Positions 56,478 to 64,000 of a stretch of 64,000 nt of DNA are shown here, piece after piece; the first letter of the stretch is position 1; each line of letters begins with the position of its first letter. The position numbers and the translations under genes were made by a program. The notes under the pieces were generated by a model. That model made no database searches and was not told the DNA's origin. It was given only the letters and a program-made list of their open reading frames with translations. This DNA comes from Diaporthe sp. PMI_573 (Eukaryota; Ascomycota; Sordariomycetes; Diaporthales; Diaporthaceae), in NCBI GenBank assembly GCA_021399435.1, contig JAJTUP010000022.1, positions 806,001 to 870,000 on the forward strand. Direction: 5' to 3'.

Positions 56478-57881
56478 ATGTCCGACAAAACCCAGGCTGG
56501 CTCGCCTGAGTCCAGCCATATGACGGCAGGGGAGGAAGTAAACGTTCTCGATGATGCCCTCCCATCGCTTGATTACGATGAACTTGCCCACGCACGGGCA
56601 ACTTCTCATGGCACATACCTAGACGGCATCAACGAAGGCCTCGAGCCCTTGGAAGAGTATCAAGAAGTGGATACCATCCCGTCCATCTCGGTGATACGCT
56701 CGGATCGTCTGGTAGGTACCGCGTCATTCATAAGCTAGGCCATGGCGGCTTCGGAACGATGTGGCTCTGCCGCGACTTGCACGATCCCGGTTACGTTGCT
56801 GTCAAGGTTATGGCTGGAGATGTGGCTCCAGAGACGCTTCCAGATCTGAAATTGACTCAGTTGGATCAATCTGCTCCTGGTGCTGAATTTGTTGCCATAC
56901 CGCTCGATACTTTCGCAACTACAGGACCAAACGGATCACATCAATGCATCGTCCTCCCCGTTCTAGGCCCATGCGTTTCACCTCATCTCTGGTTAAGCCT
57001 CGACGATCCCGTGCCTGTCCCCCGCGGAATGGCCTATCAGAGCGCTGTGGCTATGAGCTTTTTCCACAAACAGGGCCTCTGCCACGGAGGTAAGTATTTC
57101 AACATGACTCTGTCTGAAGCCGCCAGAAACTAATGGTATTTTAGATTTTCGCCCTTCAAATATTCTCGTGAAGCCGGCTGACCTCAATCAGCTTTCTGAG
57201 GATGAGTTACTCTCTCTTCTAGGCCAGCCTGAGAAAGCCCATATGCGCACCGAGTTTGGTGAGGACGTTCCAGAATCCTCACCAAGCCACTTCATATTTG
57301 CTGCCGATACCTCCTGTCTGAGTAACAAGTACCTGATCGACAAAATTTGCGTCATCGACTTCGGCGAGTCTTTCCCAGCATTATTGCCTCCGGCCGACCT
57401 AGGTATCCCAAAAAAACTACCTTCTACCAAAGGTTCTCCTGGACAAAGGGAACGCCATTTCTCAAGCCTGCGATATATGGGCGCTTGGTTGTACTTTGTC
57501 CGGGATCCGAGAGCAGATAGCGCTCTTCTACATGCTTATTGACAGGGTTGAACTGTTGGCAGAAATTGTCTGGTTCTTCGGCAAGCCGCCCCTGGAGTGG
57601 TGGGACAAGTGGGAGGCCCGGGGGGGGGATTCTTTGATGAACAGGGAACATGGCTACGGCGTGGAAAGGAGGAAGAATGGTCACTTGATGTGGCGTTGAG
57701 CAAGCCCACGGAGATGCTCCTTCTGGGAGCCGATAACCAAGAAGAAGCGCAGAAATCGTTGGTCACCCCCAAGGCCGAGCAGGAACTGATGGCGGATCTG
57801 TTGTACAAAGTGTTCCGCTATGAACCTGAGAGCCGCCCATCGGCAGAGGGAGTGTTGGCGCATGAGTGGTTCAGAATGTGA
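56478..57881 (+). pseudogene. SRPK-like protein kinase, frameshifted
   Basis: Conserved kinase text is spread over three frames. Exon 1 starts at ATG 56478. A 55-bp intron (57090-57144) rebuilds LCHG|DFRPSNILV. Kinase features present: glycine loop KLGHGGFG, VAVKVM, HGDFRPSN as catalytic loop, and VIDFGES as DFG. Later text includes DKGNAISQACDIWALGCTL and FRYEPESRPSAEGVLAHEWF at the end. Frame changes are needed near 56712-56720, at an A7 run (57410-57416) and at a G9 run (57620-57628). Two of the three lie in homopolymers. This may be a decayed gene or sequencing error. Fungal genomes often carry expanded SRPK-like families. The copia insertion ends 78 bp upstream of the ATG. Confidence 0.8.
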
Positions 57882-58410
57882 ATCGAGACTGTCGGACAAT
57901 ACACTGGGGCAAGTTTAGGACCTGGATAAGTGAATTGACAGGCGAACCGTTCTACCCGAGGAAGGCTAGATCGTGACGTTTCACGGAGGCTCAGCGTCAA
58001 TATGTCACTGCGCTGAATATTACATCGGTATTGCACTGCAACGAAAAATTCAAAGGGCATTCGTGAACAAGAATCGGAACCGCAATGCTTCATGCTCTAC
58101 TGGAATGTACAACGCCAACAGGTCCCTCCTCCGCCACTGCACAATGTATCATTAGACATACCGGTATTGGCCAGTAAACCGTTGCCATGTGGATTACTGG
58201 ACTTCAAAGAAGTATCCCAGATTACCTGGGACTGATCAAAGATAAGAGAGCGTAACTAGATTTGGAATTCCGGATCATTTAAGCGGAGCCAGCACGTATA
58301 CGTCAACGTCTTAGTCACTTTCCTGCTACTTAAGTAGGCTTAGAACAGCAAGGGCGAATTAGGCAGACGGGCCCACCTGGTTTTAAACCCATCAATTTCA
58401 AAATTCGTAC
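57882..58410. other. intergenic, no gene seen
   Basis: About 530 bp between the kinase remnant and the next frame; nothing supported. Confidence 0.5.
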
Positions 58411-59388
58411 ATGTTTGAACAGCCCGAGCACGACTTCAATCAAGGCCACAAGATGTGCCTGGTGTGCACCCGTTTGGGATTATCTAAGGATGATGAGGGA
58501 TGGATGTCAGAACAAGACCACCAGGAGGAGGAGGAGGAGAAGGTGGTGGTAAACGTGCCACAACCTCGGCGGCCCCGCGAGCAAATGGCTAGTCGGGCCC
58601 CGAGATACGAGACAGTGGTTGAGCCTGCCCCAAGCCACGATAACATTCCTGCCTTCGCCGCATACTCTGTCCTCGAGGGTACAGCGCCTGCAGACCGCAT
58701 GGAACAGCGTTCTCCCTACGGTCTATGCATCTACGACGTCACGCCAGATGCCAACCCGTCCCGCGCCGAGCAGATGGCGCGCTTAATCTTTGAACGCACC
58801 ATGGACTACCGCAGGGGGCCGGACAACGATGAGGACCGAGTCGAGGTCGTCGTCGTGCCGCTCCCTACTGTGGAAGCACCGTCTGCCGCAGCAGACCGCG
58901 AGCTCGCCGAGCACTGCATGAGCCACTTCAAAAGAGAAAGGGCCAGCCGCCTGATGATGGGGGATCCAGCAGTTGCTCGATCATGGTACCTACCCGAGTT
59001 GCTCTCCGACAGATGGTACACCATGGGTATCTTGGTCATGTCTCGCGTGACCGATCGCTGGGAAGAGGGCCTGGACTGGAGAGATAGGCAACCGGAGGCG
59101 GACCGCTTCGAATGTTACACAGAGGGGGAGGCTTACAACAGCCAGTTCGGGACCTGCCTTTTTGTCAAGTGGCAGCTCCGTGAAGGAATCTGGCGAGAAT
59201 GGGAGGCAGAGTGGGAGGAGACTATCACTTCTGAGTCACAAGCGCGAGTGACTGCCTACAGCCTGGAAGCGCTCAAATCAGCAGTGCTAGAGTTATACGG
59301 ACCGGGAGTGCGTAGGTTCTATGAGCACCTTTTACCAGACGGGATCCTTGATCTGGAATTGGCCGTGGCTAGATACAAAGGGTCATGA
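58411..59388 (+). CDS. unknown 325-residue acidic protein
   Basis: An intron-free frame starting at ATG 58411. Near the N terminus there is a CLVC pair and an acidic glutamate run. The centre reads SPYGLCIYDVTPDANPSRAE, then RVEVVVVPLPTVEAPSAA. The C-terminal half looks folded, with WYLPELLSDRWYTMGILVMS and FGTCLFVKWQLREGIWREWE. No signal peptide or membrane segment is seen and I recognise no family. The length and even composition make it likely to be coding. It lies among accessory genes, so a lineage-specific protein is plausible. Confidence 0.6.
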   Translation: MFEQPEHDFNQGHKMCLVCTRLGLSKDDEGWMSEQDHQEEEEEKVVVNVPQPRRPREQMASRAPRYETVVEPAPSHDNIPAFAAYSVLEGTAPADRMEQRSPYGLCIYDVTPDANPSRAEQMARLIFERTMDYRRGPDNDEDRVEVVVVPLPTVEAPSAAADRELAEHCMSHFKRERASRLMMGDPAVARSWYLPELLSDRWYTMGILVMSRVTDRWEEGLDWRDRQPEADRFECYTEGEAYNSQFGTCLFVKWQLREGIWREWEAEWEETITSESQARVTAYSLEALKSAVLELYGPGVRRFYEHLLPDGILDLELAVARYKGS

Positions 59389-60494
59389 GGTTGAGAGCAA
59401 GGGACAGAGCGGATACATCACCTACATCTGGCTGCTCGAAAGCATTGTTAAAATTGGTAGAGATGCTAGCGCCGGCAGTCCAGTACTTGTACTTAAAAAG
59501 GGTGTTCAGGAGCTGCGAATCCCCTGAAAGGACCAGACGACCCAACTGGTCCCTTCGAACAGACCAGTGAAGATGTTTCAGGAGAAGAGCTATGTCATGA
59601 CAAGTTAGTGCCTCTTGTCTCTCACATCATTTGGCCAGACGAGATTTCAACACATAGCTATGTGACGTAGTTGTAACATACAGCACTGATGTGAGATCTA
59701 CTGCCATGGATATCCCCGGGTAGATCGAACTTGCCCTGCTTATCCCTGTTGATGCTTTGTATGAATTCAGACTCTGATTACGAAGGTAAAGTCTAATTCC
59801 AGCTCTCGTACTACAGATTCACAAGTGCTCTTCAAGAAACCAATTTTATTGCAAATTGTTAGATTGAAGAAGTCCAAGGCGAATTCGCCTTCATATATGG
59901 CTTAGCGCCAAATGAAAAACACCACGAGATGTCGATAAGAGTGGACACGTTGCTATCGTCATATGGCCAGGCAGCAGCGTTGAACAGGCCATCTGCCACA
60001 CCGCTACCGGTCTTTCAAGGTCGTCCGGCGCCGAGGAATGACACATCCGAAAGACAGAGGCGGCCAGTATTTGTCTTCATCAGTCTTCAGTCCTCCGCAT
60101 TCTCCGAAGCTTCGAGGGAGGAAACAAAACATTGACCAAGCCTAATCTCACATGTTGATTCCTGTCTGCAAATAGGCACAACGACCGTTCGTGCTTTGGA
60201 ATGAGACTAGTGGATCCAGCCAGACTCTGGCTCAGTGGGGCCGTTCAGCTTAATCCTGGCGCCAACAGTCCTCAGGAATAATTACGTCGCCAATCGGCAG
60301 ACGAGATTTATCCCCTGCCAAGGAAAAAATTCGTGGTGTGCTTACTGTCGCCGGTAAACGGCGGACGGCTTCACGGCATCTTCGTAGCCTAAATAAGCTG
60401 AGTATACTTTGTTGACCCGCGTCCCCAGCTTCACCTTCACTTCAAATCCTCGCGTTTCGTCAGCTCCATTCATTCTCTCTCAAATCCAGCCGCA
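59389..60494. other. intergenic, no gene seen
   Basis: About 1.1 kb without credible frames. The last 100 bases are pyrimidine rich and probably form the leader of the next gene. Confidence 0.5.
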
Positions 60495-61505
60495 ATGAGA
60501 ATGGTTCAACTCGGGAGCCTCTTGTCCAATTTCCTGGCCTGGGCCATCATCTCTGGCGAGTCACGAGTCACCGCTTACGTCCTACTCGTAAACATCCCCC
60601 AAGGCACTCGCGGATATACAGAGACTTGTCGCAGAGTCTTGAATCAGCCCGTGAAGTGCGACAAGTCTCTTAAATGGGTCGATGGAACTACAAACTTCTA
60701 CGATGAAGACACCATCTCCAATGTCTGCACGGTGTCTTGCAAGAGGTCTCTTGACAAGTACTTGGATCAGGTCAAAGCAGCCTGCGACACGAGTCGTTAC
60801 GATGGCGATGACGGCCTGAGCTATCATGGCGGTTACAAAGTGCAACAATTTTGGGAACGGTTCAATATGTTATGCATGAACAATTTGTAGGTCACTACTA
60901 ACACCCGTGGACCATTTGCCTTCAGAGCAGCACCCTCACAGAGAAACTTGACGTGCTAACAGTGATTACCAACGTTCAGGGCTGGCGAGAATTGCAACCA
61001 AGTTATGGGCAAGCTGATGGGGATTAACCCCAGAAACCAACGGGTGGCTTCACCAGCTGACGCAAACGTGAACTGTAACGAGTGTGCCTTGTCTGCTATG
61101 AAGATGCAACTCGAGATGCCCTCGGTATCTTACATGCAGGCGGACCTTGTAGAATTTGTCAGCCGAATTGCCTCATCTTGCAAGACTACCGTGTCTATCT
61201 CCCCCGTTCCGTCGGCAAGCCCTCCGTGGGTGATGCTGGCGGCCCAGACGGCGACTTCGACGGCCCCAGGCGGCGGTCAGGCTGACACTCATCCTGCTTC
61301 CACAACTACTGGGCCAGAGCCAACGACTTTGGTAGAGTGAGTTGGAAACAACTTGAATGCAATTTCCCTCGCATATTGTGGCAGAATATACTAATGGTAC
61401 CATTGCTTCAGCACCGTCTATACCAATTCTTTCGCTCCGACTCCGATGGACAACGCCTACCCAGAGCTATCTGTGATGGCCATTTGGGCCGAAGATGAGT
61501 TGTAA
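60495..61505 (+). CDS. secreted cysteine-rich protein, LysM-effector-like scaffold
   Basis: Exons 60495-60886, 60980-61336 and 61412-61505 join to 280 residues (joins NNL|AGENCNQ and LVD|TVYTN). Exon 3 is less sure; without it the protein stops at 61340. An N-terminal signal peptide ends near residue 27. The spacing of cysteines (ETCRRVLNQPVKCDKSLKWV, NVCTVSCKRSLDKYLDQVKA, ACD, FNMLCMNN, NCNQV, VNCNECALSAM, SSCK) matches the non-LysM region of fungal LysM proteins. In those proteins it precedes chitin-binding LysM repeats. No LysM repeat follows here; instead there is a Ser/Pro/Thr-rich tail. With exon 3 the C terminus is EDEL, resembling an ER-retrieval signal. An apoplastic effector role is inference. 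Confidence 0.68.
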
Positions 61506-62963
61506 AAGTACAGGAGGCCACACAGATTTCTGGAGATCTAATCCATACTCACCTCATAGTATTATCTTGGTTCTTGGAATTAGGAATCAAGATTATGCGA
61601 GCTTTGCTCGGGTATCCGCTGGGTGGCCACAGCATCTAGTATATATAGTACATACTACTATTAGTCTTGGGCTACTTGTGTCGACGGTTCTAGTCTATGG
61701 CGCCGCCAGAAGCGGTTCTCACTAGCCTTGTCTGTGCGGCTGTCACAAGGCTGTCTATGTTTTCTGGGCCACGTGCCACAGACAATCGTATTCTAAACCC
61801 ACTCTTTTCGGCATTGTTTTTTTTTTTTTTAAAAAAACAAAAAAAAAAAAAAAAACGCTGGGGTGTTTAAGCGTTTACCACTGTATGAAGGGACCGCCTA
61901 CATACTGCTTAAGAAGCGTACGTACACGGATTAAAAACGAAACCACCTTGTCTCTGTATCCCCTCTAGTGACAGCATCAATCCATATATGCATGGACACA
62001 ATCAAGGAGATGAAAGTGTTCCCTCCAAAGACCAGGATCCATTTAGATCGTGTTTAAATGGTGTCAAAGTCAATTCCGAATCAGGTTGCGGTTCCCACGT
62101 CACAAAAAGACATTGTAAATGTCTGTGGTGCATGATACTCCCATCAACCGCCACTCAACGCCACCATGCCCTAAAACGACGAATTTGAACAACCAATACA
62201 TCCACTTCTACTAAGCAAGGCTCTAGCTATCTGTTCGCCGAGTAAGTCAGACATAGGTATGGAGACCATGGCAGCCTACTTGTGACATTTGACCCGTGAA
62301 CTGTGGGTCCCGAGCTCTCTGCAGTTCGACCACAATTCGGTACTAGCACTCACAATCTCCACATCTGTGCTGCCTGGCTGTGTGCTGCCTAGCCCCTTGC
62401 AGAGCTACAATATGGCTTGACGGATACGGAGCATGACAGCACACACAGGAAGGCCAGCGCAATGCATATTCACATGAGATCTGAACGGAACTTTAGCTGT
62501 GACAGGTTCTTGAACTCGATAACTGATTGGTCGAGATCCTTGGAGTCAATTACTCTACTAATTTACTCTTATTACTAAGTAATATAGGTGGTGGGAGTAC
62601 GAGAATAGGTGTAGGAGTAGGAGGGAAGGCAGCATAGAGGAGGGGTGCGGCTTTCCACAAGGTATTTACATACGCAGCGGGTAACAAAAACCGTGATTCG
62701 CTGGTTTGCACAGATCGATGCACTAGTTCAAGGCAGACCTCCAGGTTGGGGCGCACGGCTCCCGGCAGGAACAGCAGGCAACCAACTGCCACCCGACCGA
62801 ATTACTCACGCTCTTCCCAGCCTGCCCAAATTCTGATGATTCCTCCGAATATAAATATGATCACATTTCGAGTGTTGTCTTCAAAGTATATGTTCCCTCA
62901 TCATTCCTTCTATCCACAAGCACAATCCCAAAAGTCTAGAGATTGATCTGCGAAGACTTCACG
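61506..62963. other. intergenic, no gene seen
   Basis: About 1.46 kb with no supported gene. It contains the T14/A-run fold-back at 61817-61855. The open frames are short. Confidence 0.5.
61817..61855. repeat. poly(T)-poly(A) fold-back
   Basis: Fourteen T are followed directly by seven A, one C and seventeen A. The two arms are complementary and could form a hairpin. It could mark an old insertion or a polymerase-slippage site. Confidence 0.85.
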
Positions 62964-63958
62964 ATGGGCTCCGTGGGAATTGATGTCACAACCACTACAC
63001 CTCTGCCTGAGGCGGTGGAGAATGCAGTGACGACATTGTATCGGCATGATTGCGCGAATGCAGGCAACTATGGAGACGAATGTCCCCAAAGGTGGTCGAA
63101 GTTTGCGAGCCATGAGGATGACCAAGCTCACCTCAAGAATTCGATACAGAGGGATCCCATCATCCATCGTCATTGCTTCAACAAGGATGACAAGAAATGT
63201 TTGTATTCCTATTCATTTACTCATCCTTTAACCTCAAGTCTTCCTGCACACAAGTGGACAGCCAGTTATGTCTGGGCATCAAGACCCGAGATACAGCTAG
63301 TGTTTGATGCTAACTGGCAAATGGACTATTTGCATTCTTTGATTTCCTCTCCTAAGCCGGAACGACAATGAGTGTCCTATAAGGACAAGAGACAATGTAT
63401 CTTAATGGATGATTACATCGAGGCTAACTGGCATATTGAAGGGGTGACCGAGTCCTTCACCGTCCAGCACTCGTTGATGCGCAGTCACCTTCGTGTTGCG
63501 CTGGCCAACTACCAGGATTTCGACCTAGAGCTTAAGAACTGGACATTCAAAGAGCCGTTCTCGCCAATCGTCCACCGCTGGGACCGTCTCAATGCTCTGT
63601 GCGAGAAAACCACCGACTTCGCGTCGAAGAGAGCCATCGACCAGCTGATGAGCTTCCTTGGACCTATCCTCGCTCCTTCCATTGGATCCCTGCTTCAGAC
63701 CAAGGCAACGGGCAAGGTCGACTTCGATAATGTTTGGCAGATCTTCCCACCGGGAGAGCTCGCGGTCACGTCATTCTTCGGTATTCAAGCGGTCACCCGT
63801 ATCCTCCGTTATGAGTTGATTCGGCCACGCTGCGATCCGCCGTACTGGCAGGTTGAGTTTGAGTACCTTGACTGGAATGGTGAGCATTGCGGGTATACCT
63901 CAGCCAAGTCTAAGATCAGGTACTTTGATGGCATGAAGTTTGTTACTAGCCTCGGAGT
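62964..63958 (+). pseudogene. DUF7025 AAA-ATPase N-terminal part, in-frame stop, runs off the window
   Basis: From ATG 62964 one frame runs to a TGA at 63369-63371 and continues in the same frame to a GTAAGT donor at 63959. Before the stop: WTASYVWASRPEIQLVFDAN and WQMDYLHSLISSPKPE. After it: SYKDKRQCILMDDYIEANWH, then RSHLRVALANYQDFDL and the DUF7025 text FDNVWQIFPPGELAVTSFFG. The segment ends with YLDWNGEHCGYTSAKSKIRY. Family members have this region before an AAA domain, which would lie beyond base 64000. The TGA falls between two conserved stretches, so an intron there is unlikely. It may be a nonsense mutation or a base error. An intron near 63196-63240 is possible. Confidence 0.7.
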
Positions 63959-64000
63959 GTAAGTCCAGTCTAGAAAGACGACATCTGACGCAACAGAGAC

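Noticed and set aside
1..64000. CRISPR arrays, operons, ribosome-binding sites, tRNA and rRNA genes
   Set aside because: The window is fungal nuclear DNA; no array or operon-like structure exists, and no tRNA T-loop plus acceptor pairing was found by eye. A tRNAscan run would settle this.

Overview
The window is nuclear DNA of a filamentous ascomycete (Pezizomycotina, most likely Sordariomycetes). Genes are split by short GT-AG introns of about 50-105 bp, with CTAAC-like branch points where I looked. The protein set is typical of the group: VMA1, Crb2/Rad9-type BRCT protein, TRAPP Trs31, DUF4048, DUF5672, MFAP1, a DUF7025 AAA-ATPase and SRPK-like kinases. I cannot name the species. Exon joins were derived by hand from splice motifs and reading phase, and every multi-exon model given here closes in frame.

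Layout. 0.5-9.4 kb: a secreted type-B carboxylesterase, a DUF5672 membrane protein, and a very large GMC (cholesterol-oxidase-like) oxidoreductase fused to an alpha/beta-hydrolase. 9.4-14.2 kb is almost empty. 14.2-17.6 kb: acyl-protein thioesterase, a small serine-rich protein, and an OTU-like cysteine-protease candidate. 19.8-46.0 kb is core genome: VMA1 (V-ATPase subunit A), a DUF4048 protein, Crb2/Rad9, a small basic protein, a class II eIF4E, an unknown Q/G-rich protein, Trs31, a Sec14/Pdr16-type lipid transfer protein, POL12 and MFAP1. These are housekeeping genes separated by long non-coding stretches rich in microsatellites.

46.4-64 kb is accessory. A cytochrome P450 is divergent from a gene resembling the abscisic-acid scaffold enzyme BcABA3 (alpha-ionylideneethane synthase) of Botrytis, and a second P450 lies downstream. 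This is a candidate ABA-type sesquiterpenoid cluster. It is followed by an unusual 1.57-kb copia-derived element whose two ends are inverted LTR sequences flanked by a perfect 5-bp target duplication. Next come a frameshifted SRPK-like kinase, an unknown 325-aa protein, a secreted cysteine-rich protein resembling the non-LysM part of fungal LysM proteins, and the start of a DUF7025 AAA-ATPase with an internal stop.

The most interesting parts are the ABA3-P450 group, the inverted-LTR gag element, the oxidoreductase-hydrolase fusion with a cysteine nucleophile, the OTU-like protein with a CxC cluster, and a 15-bp minisatellite that recurs at two loci.
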